Shown: in pieces, positions 21,912 through 32,005 of the stretch
Layout of the letters: each line of letters begins with the position of its first letter
How positions within the stretch are numbered: position 1 is the stretch's first letter
Source: Sphingomonas hengshuiensis
GTDB taxonomy: Bacteria > Pseudomonadota > Alphaproteobacteria > Sphingomonadales > Sphingomonadaceae
NCBI GenBank assembly: GCA_003240755.1
Contig: QFNF01000012.1
Location: 1-64,000 of the forward strand
Direction of reading: 5' to 3'
DNA length: 64,000 bases
Notes under the pieces: generated by a model
Told to the model about the DNA's origin: nothing
Databases searched by the model: none
The model's input: the letters and a program-made list of their open reading frames with translations, nothing else
Program-made: the position numbers and the translations under genes

Positions 21912-23963
21912 CTATTGCCGCGCGCGAGCGGTGGTCGTGGTGTGGACCGACAAGGTACCGCCACCGGCAAGCAGCGCGTGGGGTATCGTCGGGCCGGCAA
22001 CCGCGCGGCCATTCCACGATACCGATATGACCCGCCCGTCCGCCGGACCGATCCGGCGGATCGTCAGCATCCGGGCGCCCGGCATCGCGATCGTCGCCGA
22101 TTCGGCCAGCGGCACGCCCACGACATAGTCCGGCCGCCCCGGCGCCAGCGAGTAGAGGCCGAGCGCGCCAAAGGCATACCACGCGCTCATCGCGCCGGCA
22201 TCGTCGTCCATGCCATCGGCGAATCCCTGCGGCGCCAGCGCGAAGCTGCGCCCGCGAAACGGCACCGCAAGCTTGCCGGCGTTGGTATAGGGGTGGTCGA
22301 CTGGCTGCGTCAGGAGGCGATGCACCAGCCGCGCGGTCCGGTCGCGCTCGCCCACGGCGGCGTACAGCCACGGCGCCTGCATGTCGGGCTGGTTGGTCAT
22401 GTTGAACAGCCCGGCGGCGAAGAACTGGTCGAGCTGCGACAGGAACCGGTCGCGCCCCAGCGTCGCCACCACCCAGTCGAGATCGAACACCGGCGCCCAG
22501 CGATATTGCCACAACGTGCCCTGATACAGCCCGCGCGCCTTCACCACATCCGCATCGGCGCCCATCGTCTCGAACACCGCGCGCCACATCGCGCGATAGC
22601 CGAGCGCGCGTGCGCGAAAGCGTTCGGCGAGCGCGGTTTCGCCCAGGTCGCGCGCGAGTTCGGCGACGGCCCAGTCGTCATAGGCGGCCTCGATCTGCTG
22701 GTCGGGCGTGGCGCGTTCCAGCCGGTCGCTTTCCGCCGCCATGGCGGCAAGCGCGGCGCGCGCGTCGAAGCCGGTGATGCCCTTGCGCCGGAAATCGAGC
22801 AGCGCGACGCCGGCATGTTCGGTGCGCACCGTCAGGAACGGCTCGGTCGCGGTGGACCATTGCCGCTTGCCCTCGCCATAGAGCGCCACCAGCGACCGCG
22901 CGATATCCGCGCTCCGCCGCGGGTCGATCAGCGACAGCAACGGCATCTGCGTGCGGTAATTGTCCCACAGCGCCCAACTGGTGTAGCGCGCCGTGCCCGG
23001 CGCGGAGCGGTGGATCGCGCCATCGCTGCCCCGGTGCCGGCGATCGGGATCGTCGATCGCCACCGGGGTCTGCATCACGCGGAACAGCGCGGTGTAGAAC
23101 AGCGCGCGCACCTCGCGCGGGGCGACCAGCGTGACGCGCGACAGCGCGCGGCTCCAGCGGGCGCGTGTCTCTGCCGCGATCGCCGCGAACGGCCGGTCGC
23201 CCAGCTCGGCGGCGCGCACCCGCGCGGCGGCGGCGGGATCGACCGTCGACAGCCCGGTGCGCACCTCCACCACCGCACCCGCACGCAGCGCGAGCGCGAA
23301 GCGTGCCACCCCGCCGGCGACCGTCGCCTGCATCGCGAGCGGCCGGCCGTCGACGCTGATACGGCTGGCGGCGTGGAGCCGATAGACGCCCGTGTCGCAC
23401 ACGGTGCCGGCGGCCATGCTGGCGCGCAGATCGTCGCCGCGCGTCGCCAGCCAGCGCGTCTCGATCCGCTTCGTATAGCCGTGCGCGGCGTCGAGGCCGA
23501 GCCTGTAGGCGCCGGCGCGCGCCACGGTGAAGCGCAGCACGCCGCCGCCGCGCGTCGCGGTCATGTCGGCGGTCAGCCCGTCGCCATAGGACACGTGATA
23601 GCGACCCGCACCGGCGCGTTCGCTTCGCTTGTCGATCGCCGCGTCGTCGCCCGCGCCTTGGGGAAGCAGCGACACCATCAGGTCGCCGCCGCCGCCGCCG
23701 CACCCGACACCGACCCCGCGGGTATGCGAAAAGCCGCGCAGCCGCGTCGCCGTGAAATCATAGCCGGCGTGGTTGGCGGGATCGGTATCGGGGCCAAGCT
23801 GCACCATGCCGAACGGCGCCACGGCGGCGGGCGACAACTGCCCGAAATCGGCCAGCGTGCCGACGAACGGGTCGACCAGATCGACGGCGCGTTCGCGCGC
23901 GGCGGCCGGCATGGCGACCGCCACCAGCGCCGCCAGCGCAGTCGCCGCGCCCGCGCCCCTCAC
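21912..23963 (-). CDS. GH92 family exo-alpha-mannosidase, exported
   Basis: A 683-residue glycoside hydrolase family 92 enzyme that removes terminal alpha-linked mannose in a Ca2+-dependent way. It starts at GTG 23963 (overlapping the previous stop as GTGA) with a short signal peptide ending AMPAAA. Family motifs are VDPFVGT, APFGMVQLGPDTDP, GFSHTRGVG, TALFRVMQTPVAI, TSWALWDNYRTQMPLLSLID, NMTNQPDMQAPWLY, and the GFADGMDDDAGAMSAWYAFG segment with the catalytic acids. It ends an operon with a TonB receptor, a phospholipase C and a YdcF-like protein. A second GH92 gene begins at the right edge of the window. Confidence 0.92.
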   Translation of the reverse strand: MRGAGAATALAALVAVAMPAAARERAVDLVDPFVGTLADFGQLSPAAVAPFGMVQLGPDTDPANHAGYDFTATRLRGFSHTRGVGVGCGGGGGDLMVSLLPQGAGDDAAIDKRSERAGAGRYHVSYGDGLTADMTATRGGGVLRFTVARAGAYRLGLDAAHGYTKRIETRWLATRGDDLRASMAAGTVCDTGVYRLHAASRISVDGRPLAMQATVAGGVARFALALRAGAVVEVRTGLSTVDPAAAARVRAAELGDRPFAAIAAETRARWSRALSRVTLVAPREVRALFYTALFRVMQTPVAIDDPDRRHRGSDGAIHRSAPGTARYTSWALWDNYRTQMPLLSLIDPRRSADIARSLVALYGEGKRQWSTATEPFLTVRTEHAGVALLDFRRKGITGFDARAALAAMAAESDRLERATPDQQIEAAYDDWAVAELARDLGETALAERFRARALGYRAMWRAVFETMGADADVVKARGLYQGTLWQYRWAPVFDLDWVVATLGRDRFLSQLDQFFAAGLFNMTNQPDMQAPWLYAAVGERDRTARLVHRLLTQPVDHPYTNAGKLAVPFRGRSFALAPQGFADGMDDDAGAMSAWYAFGALGLYSLAPGRPDYVVGVPLAESATIAMPGARMLTIRRIGPADGRVISVSWNGRAVAGPTIPHALLAGGGTLSVHTTTTARARQ

Positions 23964-25093
23964 GGATCGAGCGGATCGCGCGGATCGACCGCGAGGCTGG
24001 CGGCGGCCGGGACGAAGGGCTGCGCGGTCGGCGACACACGCGCGCCGAGCTTGCCGGGCTGATAGCCCAGTTCGTCGGCGTTGCGCCGGGCGAACAGCGC
24101 GCTTCCGATATAGCCGCTTTGCCAGCGATCGGTGACGATCAGCGCGGGCTTGCCGGCCGGTGCCTTCATCGCCGCCAGCAGCCGGGCGGCGTTGCGCAGG
24201 TTGGTGGTGGTGTGGCGCGCGAACGGCTCCAGCACCACCCGCTCGGCGGGCACGCCGAAGCGGTCGATCAGCGCGCGGCGCATCTCCACCGCCTCGTTGA
24301 ACGGCGTGCGATCGGGGTGGACGTTGCCGCCGGAGACGATGATGAACGGTGCGTCGCCGGCGCGGAAGCGTTCGGCCGCCAGCGCGAGGCGCAACGTGCC
24401 GAACGCGCTCAGCGCCACCTTCGGATCCTCCGGCCCCGCGCCGGGGACGAGGATCGCGCTGTACGGCGCCTTCGCCCAGTCGGTTCGTGCCGCCAGCGCG
24501 AGCGCGGCGGCATTCTCGCCCGCGCCGTAACGGATCGCCTCGTCGCGCCCGTTGAGATCGAGCAGCCCGATCGCGAAGCGCAGCGGCGCCACGATCGCCG
24601 CCGGCTCGCTCGCCCGCACCGCCCCCCGGCTGACGGTGTCGAGCGTCAGCACCAGCCCGGCGAATTCGGGCGCGGCGGGATCGAGCGACATCGCATCGAT
24701 CTTCGGATAGCGTGGCGGCTCGCCCTTGCCATAGACCGCGATCAGGCGGTTGATCGCCGCCGCGTCGCGGGGCCATTGCGCGGGGTCCGCCGCCGGATCG
24801 ACCCGCCGCAGCGCCGCGCCGATCGTGGCGATGTCGCCATCGGTCAGCATCCGGCGATCGAGCAGGCAGGCGGGGACCGGCGTGCAGTTCCCCTCCGCCG
24901 TCCGTGCCTTGCGCTCCGCCGCCAGCGCGACCAGCGCCGGATCGCGCGACAATGCCGCGCCGTGCGACCGCAGTTGCGCCGACAGCAGCGGGAACAGCCG
25001 CGCTTCCAGCGCCGCGATCGTCCGGTCCTGCGCGGCGGCGGGCATTGCGACGATCGCGACCGGCGCGGCGAGGAGCGCCAGCCGCCTCAGCAC
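23960..25093 (-). CDS. YdcF/ElyC-type (DUF218) exported protein
   Basis: A 377-residue protein with a cleavable signal peptide (LLAAPVAIVAMPAAA). The DUF218 domain is in the C-terminal half: YSAILVPGAGPEDPKVALSA, PFIIVSGGNVHPDRTPFNEA, then GVPAERVVLEPFARHTTTNL and a final LIVTDRWQSGYIGSALFARR. The fold is SAM/nucleotide-binding-like, and family members act in envelope metabolism, but the reaction is not known. The 5' end overlaps the phospholipase gene by 7 bp and the 3' end overlaps GH92, so it belongs to the same operon. Confidence 0.8.
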   Translation of the reverse strand: MLRRLALLAAPVAIVAMPAAAQDRTIAALEARLFPLLSAQLRSHGAALSRDPALVALAAERKARTAEGNCTPVPACLLDRRMLTDGDIATIGAALRRVDPAADPAQWPRDAAAINRLIAVYGKGEPPRYPKIDAMSLDPAAPEFAGLVLTLDTVSRGAVRASEPAAIVAPLRFAIGLLDLNGRDEAIRYGAGENAAALALAARTDWAKAPYSAILVPGAGPEDPKVALSAFGTLRLALAAERFRAGDAPFIIVSGGNVHPDRTPFNEAVEMRRALIDRFGVPAERVVLEPFARHTTTNLRNAARLLAAMKAPAGKPALIVTDRWQSGYIGSALFARRNADELGYQPGKLGARVSPTAQPFVPAAASLAVDPRDPLDP

Positions 25094-26295
25094 CGCGCCG
25101 TCACCCGGTCGCAGCGCCAGCCCTGCGCGAACGGCGGCAGGTGATACCCGTTGCCGTGGACGTTGGGCGCGGTGAGGTAGTCGGTCGAGATCACCTGCGC
25201 GCCCGATGCCAGCGCCGCGTCGCGCCGGCGCGGATCGTTGCGGCGCGCATCGGCGGTGTCGATGTCAGCACGCGTGCGCACCAGATAGCCGCGCGCCACC
25301 GCGTCGCGAATCTCCTTCTGCCGCGTAATGGCATTGTCGAGCAGCAGGAAGGCGGTGTGGGCCATGCCCGGCTTGCCCTGCACGAATGCCATCCGCCCTT
25401 CAAGCGAGGGACGCCCGTCGAGATAGGGCGCGAAGGCGGGCAGGTTCAGCCCCGGCACGAGGAACAGGAACACGAACTTGCCGCGCGCCTGCGCCAGCGT
25501 GGGCCAGCGTTTCGCCAGCACCGCCGCCTCCAGCGTCGGCATCGTGCCGCGCACGTCGTCCGGCGTCACCACCTTGTCGCGGCCGATCACCGCCGCGATG
25601 CTGGCGTCCACCTCCGCAAAGGCGCGGGCGTCGAACGGGGCGGCGGCCTTGCCGCCCGATCCGGCCAGCTTGGGTTCGAGCAGCACGAACACCGGACTGT
25701 GCCCCGGCGTCGCATCCGACCATTGCCGCAGCAGCGTCAGGCACGACCGGAAGCTCGGGCACTGGCTGCGGAAATCGAGGTCGGCGACGTGGAGCACCTT
25801 GAGCCCCGGCTTCCTCAGTTCCTCGCGCCAGATCGGCTTCAGGTCGGTCGCCCCCTTCGCGGCGAGCGCGCGATAGGGGAGCGGATCGGCATAGAGGCCG
25901 CCATCGGGATCGGGCTGGAGATCGAGTTCGAGGCTGCGGACACCGCTTTGCAACTGGGCCTCGATCGGCATCTGGACATAGCCGAGCGCATCGATCGGGT
26001 CGGCGAGGCCGCCGGGATGCTCGTCGGTCATCGTCGCGCGCTGTTCGGGCGTCATCGCCTTCGCCATCTTCTCCGTCATCGCCTTCATCACCGGCGCGGC
26101 GAGTGCGAACACGCGCGGATCGGCCGGCAGCGCATAGCTGTTGTGCGTACCGACGACCTGGATCTGGTCGAGCCGCAGCGTGTCGGGGCCGGGCGCCCGC
26201 GGCGGCTTCACCGCGGGCTGGGCGATGGCGGCGGCGGCGATGGCGGCGAGCGCGAGCGCTCCCGCCGCCATCGGGCGGATGCGAACGCTCACCAC
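25087..26295 (-). CDS. Ca2+-dependent phosphatidylinositol-specific phospholipase C-type enzyme
   Basis: A 402-residue exported protein (signal peptide to AAAIAQ) of the Ca2+-dependent PI-PLC-C1 class. QIQVVGTHNSYALPADP carries the first catalytic His, and QSGVRSLELDLQPDPDGG the metal-binding acids. LKVLHVADLDFRSQCPSFRS and VFVLLEPKLAGS follow. Substrates would be inositol phospholipids or similar phosphodiesters outside the cell. The start overlaps the TonB receptor stop by 7 bp. In an operon behind a candidate Pho box, it may feed phosphate and inositol acquisition. Confidence 0.85.
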   Translation of the reverse strand: MVSVRIRPMAAGALALAAIAAAAIAQPAVKPPRAPGPDTLRLDQIQVVGTHNSYALPADPRVFALAAPVMKAMTEKMAKAMTPEQRATMTDEHPGGLADPIDALGYVQMPIEAQLQSGVRSLELDLQPDPDGGLYADPLPYRALAAKGATDLKPIWREELRKPGLKVLHVADLDFRSQCPSFRSCLTLLRQWSDATPGHSPVFVLLEPKLAGSGGKAAAPFDARAFAEVDASIAAVIGRDKVVTPDDVRGTMPTLEAAVLAKRWPTLAQARGKFVFLFLVPGLNLPAFAPYLDGRPSLEGRMAFVQGKPGMAHTAFLLLDNAITRQKEIRDAVARGYLVRTRADIDTADARRNDPRRRDAALASGAQVISTDYLTAPNVHGNGYHLPPFAQGWRCDRVTARC

Positions 26296-28823
26296 CGCTT
26301 CGTCACCACCAGGCGGACGTTGCGGCCGAACAGCGGCCGGCCGTAGATCGCGGTCGGCGATCCCTGTCCATCGAGCACGTCGGTACGCGGATTGCCCTCG
26401 GTCAGCCCGCGCGCGTTGGTGATGTTGTCGCCCACGACCTGCGCCTCCCAGCCCGGCAATGTCAGCGTGATGCCGGCCGCCAGCGTATCATAGGCCGGCA
26501 GGACCGTGCGATTGAACAGGTCGACATAACGCTTGCCGACATAATTCCAGCGCAGATAGGTCGCGACCTTCGCCTCCCCGATATCGAAGGTGACGGTGGG
26601 CCGGATATTGCCATAGTTTTTCGGCTGGCGGACAAGCTGGTTGCCCTCCACCGCCGCTGCGCTGGCCCCCTTTTCATTGACCAGATTGCCGATCGTCGGA
26701 TCGCTCAGCGTAAAGGTCCCGGCGAGCTGGAACCATGGCAGCGGACGCAGGGTGGCGTCGATTTCCACCCCCTTCGTCTCGGCGGTGCCGATGAAGGTCA
26801 GCGACTGGTCGGTGCGCCCCGTTTCCGGATTATAGGCGACGAACGATGCGTTGAACGGATCGAACTTGGTGTAGAACCCCGTCATGTAGAGCGAGAGCAG
26901 GCGGTAATCGAGCTTTACCCCCGCCTCATATTGCTGCGCCTTGTTGATGACGGGCACCGCGCCCGAATAGACGATGCCCTCGCCCGGCACCTGCGACGCG
27001 CGACTGGTCCGGCCATAGAAGCCGATCCGGTCGGTCAGGTCGAAATCGGCACCGACCGTCCAGTTCGTGACCGACAGGTCATAGGGATTGTCCCTGGTCG
27101 CCCCCGTGAAATAGCGCGTATTGTCGTCGGCCAGCGTGGTGGGATCGCCCAGGTTGATCGCCGCCTGCAACCGGCCATAGCCGCGGAACGCATATTTCTC
27201 GTGCCGGATGCCGCCGTCGATGCGCAGGCGATCGGTGATCTGCCAGTTGTCGTTGGCGTAGAAGGCGTACATGCCGATGTCGGAGTTCCCGCCCAGCACG
27301 GTCGTCGAATAGCGCAGCACGCCGTCCTTCGTCACCCCGCCAACGATACGGCCGCCCGCATCATAGGCATAGAGATCGAGCGTGCGCGGGCGTTCCTGCA
27401 GCTCGAACAGATAGTCCTGATAGCGCATGCCGGTGTCGCTGCCATAGTTCGCGCCATAGGCGCCGACCGTCACCTCGTGCCGGCCGATCGGCGTTTCGAA
27501 CGCACGGGTCAGCCGCAGGTCGGTCTGGGCGGAGAAGAAATCGGCCTCGATCGCGCGATACTGGCCGGCGATCACCAGTCCCGACGCGCTGGCCGGGTCA
27601 TAGGCCTGCGCTCCGCCGCTGCCGCCGATGGCATAGCCCATCCGCGCCACGCCCGGTCCGAACGCCTTGCGCGCGGCATCGAGATAACCGTTGGCGAAGG
27701 TGGTGCCCGCCACCGGGTTCGAGGTCGAATACAGCGCGTCGAAGCTCAGCTTGCCCTTGGTGAAACGCAGGTTGAACGACGGCTTCCACCCATCGAAGTC
27801 GCCCTGATACTGCACGCCGCCGCTGAACACGCGGGTGTGGCGGCCATCGCCCAGATCGCGCGTCTCGGTCGTCTGCCTGCCGCCCGGCACGGCATAGCGC
27901 ATCGTGGCATTGCGCAGCACCGGCGTGTTCAGCGTGCCGCTGAAATAATCGATATACGGGTCGAGCGACACGGCCGGATTGCGCGGATCGGCGACCGGGA
28001 TCGGCAGGTAGAACACGTTGTGATCGTTCAGGTACAGCCCCGACACCGTGACCGTGCCGAAATCGAACTCGTGCCGCAGGTTGGCGCGGAACTGACCGCC
28101 GCGATCGCTGGGAAACCCGCTGTCGCGATAGCCGTCGTGATAGCGGAAGAAGCCGCCCATCGCGAAGGTGGTGCGATCATCGACGGGACCGGACGCCATC
28201 GCGTCGAACCGGTACAGGCCGGTATCGCCGAGCGTCGCCTGCACCGCGCCGTGCGGGGTCTGCGATCCGGTGACGGTGATCTGGTTGTAGATCGCCGACG
28301 CGTTCGATCCGAAGATCGGCGCCGGGCCGCCGCGCACGAACTCCACCGTCCGCGTCATCAGGTCGAGCCGGTTGAGCACGTCGCCCTTGAAGAAGAAGCC
28401 GTCATTGTCGTGATAGATCGGCATCCCGTCCTGGTGGAACGCCTGGAAACCGCCCTCGTTGGGAATGCCGCGCAGGCGATAGACGTTCTGCACCTCGCCA
28501 CCGGTCGACTCGGCGAGAATGCCGGGCACCTGGCTCAGCAGATCGGCGAAGCTGAGCGGTGCGAGCTGCTTGATATCCGCATTCGACAGCGAGGTGACGG
28601 CATAGGACACGTCGAACTTGCGCTGCGCGGTCGCCGTCCCGGTGACGACGATATCGGCGGGCGTTTCCTCGTCGGTCGCCGGTGCGGCGGCTTGCGCCCG
28701 GCGGGCATCGGGTGCGGTCTGCGCCGCGGCCATGGCCGTACAGGACGCGGAAACGAGCAGGGCGAACAGCGAAACGGAAACGCAAGACATTTGGCCGGAC
28801 GATGGCCGGAAGCAGCTCAGCAT
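26289..28823 (-). CDS. TonB-dependent receptor (operon with PI-PLC and GH92)
   Basis: An 844-residue outer-membrane receptor. A long N-terminal leader (possibly from MSCVSVSLF at 28790) is followed by the TonB-box-like DIVVTGTA, a plug domain (PLSFADLLSQVPGILAES, YRLRGIPNEGGF, VEFVRGGPAPIFGSNASAIY) and a 22-strand barrel ending in VRLVVTKRW with a terminal aromatic residue. No FecA-type signalling domain is seen. Its gene leads the PI-PLC/YdcF/GH92 operon, so the cargo may be a phosphorylated glycan or an inositol phosphate. A candidate Pho box lies 64 bp upstream. Confidence 0.92.
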   Translation of the reverse strand: MLSCFRPSSGQMSCVSVSLFALLVSASCTAMAAAQTAPDARRAQAAAPATDEETPADIVVTGTATAQRKFDVSYAVTSLSNADIKQLAPLSFADLLSQVPGILAESTGGEVQNVYRLRGIPNEGGFQAFHQDGMPIYHDNDGFFFKGDVLNRLDLMTRTVEFVRGGPAPIFGSNASAIYNQITVTGSQTPHGAVQATLGDTGLYRFDAMASGPVDDRTTFAMGGFFRYHDGYRDSGFPSDRGGQFRANLRHEFDFGTVTVSGLYLNDHNVFYLPIPVADPRNPAVSLDPYIDYFSGTLNTPVLRNATMRYAVPGGRQTTETRDLGDGRHTRVFSGGVQYQGDFDGWKPSFNLRFTKGKLSFDALYSTSNPVAGTTFANGYLDAARKAFGPGVARMGYAIGGSGGAQAYDPASASGLVIAGQYRAIEADFFSAQTDLRLTRAFETPIGRHEVTVGAYGANYGSDTGMRYQDYLFELQERPRTLDLYAYDAGGRIVGGVTKDGVLRYSTTVLGGNSDIGMYAFYANDNWQITDRLRIDGGIRHEKYAFRGYGRLQAAINLGDPTTLADDNTRYFTGATRDNPYDLSVTNWTVGADFDLTDRIGFYGRTSRASQVPGEGIVYSGAVPVINKAQQYEAGVKLDYRLLSLYMTGFYTKFDPFNASFVAYNPETGRTDQSLTFIGTAETKGVEIDATLRPLPWFQLAGTFTLSDPTIGNLVNEKGASAAAVEGNQLVRQPKNYGNIRPTVTFDIGEAKVATYLRWNYVGKRYVDLFNRTVLPAYDTLAAGITLTLPGWEAQVVGDNITNARGLTEGNPRTDVLDGQGSPTAIYGRPLFGRNVRLVVTKRW

Positions 28824-28886
28824 GATGGATCCCCCTTGGACGCGGCCGCTGCTAGGGCGCGTTCATGACGGATCGTGGTCGATCAG

Positions 28887-28904
28887 GTAACAATCGTGTG
28901 ACAC
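28887..28904 (-). promoter_or_regulatory. Candidate Pho box upstream of the TonB receptor operon
   Basis: The minus strand reads GTGTCACACGATTGTTAC: two 7-base half-sites (GTGTCAC and TTGTTAC) separated by four bases, matching the 11-bp period of PhoB sites (consensus CTGTCAT). Conservation is 5 of 7 and 4 of 7. Role inferred from position and the PI-PLC gene. Confidence 0.4.
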
Positions 28905-29012
28905 CCCGTCGTCGCAACGGCCCGCCGGACCGGCGTCCCGGCCCGGCCCCTCTTTCCCATCGCCCGCTCTTTCCCATCGCCCTCTCGCCCAAGCTGCGCT
29001 AGGGGCTGTCGC

Positions 29013-29813
29013 GTGACGACGCAGGTGATTCAGGCAGGTTTTACGGCGCGCCGTCCCGTCCCCCTGCCGCGGCGAATCGCCACGCTGCTGCTGGTGATCG
29101 CCATCCACGCGCTGGTGCTGTGGCTCCTGTTGCGGATCGCGCCCGCCGTCATGGCGCCGCCGCCGGGACCGCAATCGACCCTGGTCGTCGACATGCTGCC
29201 GGCCGACCGGGTCGCACCCACCGCCGCGCCGGCAAGGCAGGTGCAGCGCAAGGCGGCGGCGGGCAGCGCCAGCACTGCCGCACCGGTCAGGGCGGTGGCG
29301 CCACCGCCGGACGTGCCACCGCCGCCGCCGGTACCGGCCACGCCATCGAACGACGCGTGGTCGCGGGTCATCCCGATGACGGGGCGCGACTTCGCCCGGG
29401 CGGCAATCACCCCCGGCAAGCGCAGCGCCGAGGGCGCCGGCACCGGCAGCGCGGCGGGTGACAGCGGCGATGGCGATGCGGCGGCCGATGCCGGGGGTGG
29501 CAGCGGCGGGGGCGAGACGCTGTACGCCGCCGACTGGTATCGGCGCCCGACCCATGCCGAGCTGTCGACCTATCTGCCACGCCGCGCGCAACCCGGCTGG
29601 GGCGAGATCGCGTGCCGCACGATCCCCAACAACCAAGTGACCGATTGTCGCGAGATCGGCCAGTCGGCGCGCGGGTCGGGACTGGCCGGTGCGGTGCGCC
29701 AGGCGGCGTGGCAGTTCCGCATCCTGCCGCCGCGCGTCGGCGGCCGGCCGCTGATCGGGACCTGGGTGCGGATCCGGATCACCTATACCGATGCCGGGGC
29801 GGCGGTGGAGTGA
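29013..29813 (+). CDS. TonB-family energy transducer
   Basis: A 266-residue TonB-like protein. A single transmembrane segment (RRIATLLLVIAIHALVLWLL, residues 20-40) anchors it in the inner membrane. A Pro/Ala-rich periplasmic linker (PPPDVPPPPPVPATPS) follows, and a C-terminal domain with GWGEIACRTIPNNQVTDC and AVRQAAWQFRILPPRVGGRP, a TonB_C variant seen in sphingomonads. It would transmit proton-motive force to TonB-dependent receptors such as those in this window. It starts at GTG 29013 and is divergent from the receptor operon. Confidence 0.85.
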   Translation: MTTQVIQAGFTARRPVPLPRRIATLLLVIAIHALVLWLLLRIAPAVMAPPPGPQSTLVVDMLPADRVAPTAAPARQVQRKAAAGSASTAAPVRAVAPPPDVPPPPPVPATPSNDAWSRVIPMTGRDFARAAITPGKRSAEGAGTGSAAGDSGDGDAAADAGGGSGGGETLYAADWYRRPTHAELSTYLPRRAQPGWGEIACRTIPNNQVTDCREIGQSARGSGLAGAVRQAAWQFRILPPRVGGRPLIGTWVRIRITYTDAGAAVE

Positions 29814-29941
29814 TCGTTCCGATCGGCACCGCCTTCCCGCCCGCGCCGGAACGACGGGCGGGGTGAGCGCGATCCTTGCCCTCGTCCGGTCCAACCGCTA
29901 ACCGGCAGGCGTTTATCCTCCGACATTCCAGGTGTTCCCGC

Positions 29942-31954
29942 ATGTCCGCAATGTTCCGCATCACCCTTCCCGACGGTGCCGTCCGTGAGGTGATGCCGGG
30001 CACTACCCCGGCCGATATCGCCGCCGCGATCTCGCCCTCCCTGCGCAAGGCGGCGATCGCCGCGCGGGTCGACGGGCAGGTGCGCGACCTGAACCGTCCG
30101 TTCGACGGCGATGCCAGCCTCGCGCTGGTGACGGCAAAGGACGAAGCCGACGCGCTCGAGCTACACCGCCACGATTTCGCGCACGTTCTGGCCGAGGCGG
30201 TGCAGACGCTGTATCCGGGCACGCAGATCACCTTCGGCCCGGCGACCGAGGACGGCTTCTATTACGACTTCGCCCCCGCCCCCGGCCGCGGCATGTTCAC
30301 CGACGAGGACCTGCCGGAAATCGAGGCGGAGATGCGCCGGATCATGGCGAAGGGCGAGAAGTTCGAACGCGAGGTGGTGACACGCCAGCAACTGATCGAC
30401 CGCTGGACGCAGCAGGGAGAGACGTTCAAGGCCGAGTGGGCCGCCGAACTGCCCGAGGGCGAGGAACTGACGATCTATCGTCAGGGCGAGTGGCTCGACA
30501 TGTGCCGCGGACCGCACCTCGAATCGACCGCGAAGCTCGACCCGGCGGCGTTCAAGCTGACGCGCGTGTCGGGCGCCTATTGGCGCGGCGACCAGAAGAA
30601 CGCGATGCTCAGCCGCATCTACGGCACCGGCTGGCTGTCGAAGAAGCAGCTCGACGCGCATCTCACCCGGCTGGAGGAGGCCGCCCGGCGCGACCATCGC
30701 AAGCTCGGCGCGGAAATGGACCTGTTCCACCTGCAGCCCGAGGCGCAGGGGTCGGTGTTCTGGCACCCCAAGGGCTATATGATGTGGCGTCAGCTCGAGG
30801 CGTATATGCGCCGCCGGCTCGATGCGCACGACTATCAGGAAGTGAAGACGCCGCAGTTGATGGACGCGCGGCAATGGGAACAATCGGGCCATTGGGGCAA
30901 GTATCGCGAGAACATGTTCGTGGTGCCCGACGAAATCCCGAACACCGGGGATGAGGGCGCGATCATCAGCGCCGACGCCGACATGATGGCGTTGAAGCCG
31001 ATGAACTGCCCGGCGCACGTCCTGATCTTTCGCCAGGGAATCAAGTCGTATCGCGACCTGCCGATCCGCATGGCCGAATTCGGCTGCTGCCACCGCAACG
31101 AACCGCATGGCGCGCTGCACGGCATCATGCGCGTGCGCCAGTTCACGCAGGACGACGCGCATATCTTCTGCCGCGAGGATCAGTTGGTGCAGGAGGTCCG
31201 CGACTTCTGCGAACTGCTCGACTCGGTCTATCGGGACCTGGGCTTCACCGATTATGCGGTGAAGCTGGCGCTGCGTCCCGAGAAGCGGTTCGGGTCCGAC
31301 GACATGTGGGATACGGCCGAGGCGGAGCTGCGCGAGGCGGTGCTGTCGTCGACCCTGTCCGACGCGATCAAGGCCAAGTTCGAGGAGCTGCCGGGCGAAG
31401 GCGCCTTCTACGCCCCCAAGCTGGAATTCCACCTGACTGACGCGATCGGGCGGACGTGGCAGGTCGGCACGATCCAGTCGGACCGGGTGCTGCCCGAACG
31501 GCTCGACGCGACCTATGTCGGCGAGGACGGCAACCGCCATCGCCCGGTGATGCTGCACCGCGCGATCCTCGGCACGTTCGAACGCTTTCTCGGCATCCTG
31601 ATCGAGCATCACGCCGGCCGCATGCCGATGTGGCTGTCGCCGGTACAGGCGGTGGTCGCGACGATCGTGTCCGACGCCGACGACTATGCGAACGAGGTCG
31701 CCGCCGCGCTGAAGGCCGCCGGCATCCGCGTCGAAACCGACCTGCGCAACGAGAAGATCAACTACAAGGTGCGCGAACATTCGCTGGCGAAGGTTCCGGC
31801 GCTGGTCGTGGTCGGCAAGCGCGAGGCGGAGGAGGGCACCGTCGCGCTGCGTCGCCTCGGCAGCCAGGGGCAGCAGGTCATCGCCCTCGACGATCTTGTC
31901 GCGATGCTGCGGGCCGAAGCATTGGCCCCCGATCTTGCACGGAACCTTTCGTAA
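29942..31954 (+). CDS. thrS: Threonine--tRNA ligase
   Basis: A 670-residue class II aminoacyl-tRNA synthetase charging tRNA-Thr. It has an N-terminal TGS domain ([20 protein letters not shown]), the second editing domain with [19 protein letters not shown], and the catalytic core with the zinc ligands in [10 protein letters not shown] and [19 protein letters not shown] (motif 2). The anticodon domain is at the C-terminus ([20 protein letters not shown]). ATG 29942 fits the family length. It precedes infC by 51 bp, the conserved thrS-infC arrangement. Confidence 0.98.
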   Translation: MSAMFRITLPDGAVREVMPGTTPADIAAAISPSLRKAAIAARVDGQVRDLNRPFDGDASLALVTAKDEADALELHRHDFAHVLAEAVQTLYPGTQITFGPATEDGFYYDFAPAPGRGMFTDEDLPEIEAEMRRIMAKGEKFEREVVTRQQLIDRWTQQGETFKAEWAAELPEGEELTIYRQGEWLDMCRGPHLESTAKLDPAAFKLTRVSGAYWRGDQKNAMLSRIYGTGWLSKKQLDAHLTRLEEAARRDHRKLGAEMDLFHLQPEAQGSVFWHPKGYMMWRQLEAYMRRRLDAHDYQEVKTPQLMDARQWEQSGHWGKYRENMFVVPDEIPNTGDEGAIISADADMMALKPMNCPAHVLIFRQGIKSYRDLPIRMAEFGCCHRNEPHGALHGIMRVRQFTQDDAHIFCREDQLVQEVRDFCELLDSVYRDLGFTDYAVKLALRPEKRFGSDDMWDTAEAELREAVLSSTLSDAIKAKFEELPGEGAFYAPKLEFHLTDAIGRTWQVGTIQSDRVLPERLDATYVGEDGNRHRPVMLHRAILGTFERFLGILIEHHAGRMPMWLSPVQAVVATIVSDADDYANEVAAALKAAGIRVETDLRNEKINYKVREHSLAKVPALVVVGKREAEEGTVALRRLGSQGQQVIALDDLVAMLRAEALAPDLARNLS

Positions 31955-32005
31955 CCGCGCAAGATTGACTATATGGGACTTTCGTAAACTACAGGAGCAC
32001 CACCT

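Noticed and set aside
26103..28868. A long plus-strand frame opposite the receptor/PI-PLC genes
   Set aside because: Same reason: antisense of well-supported genes, low-complexity composition. Similar shadows at 1873-3279, 21675-24062 and 33364-36300 were also dropped.
28960..29000. Short tandem CTCTTTCCCATCGCC units upstream of tonB
   Set aside because: Only two imperfect copies; no function can be supported.
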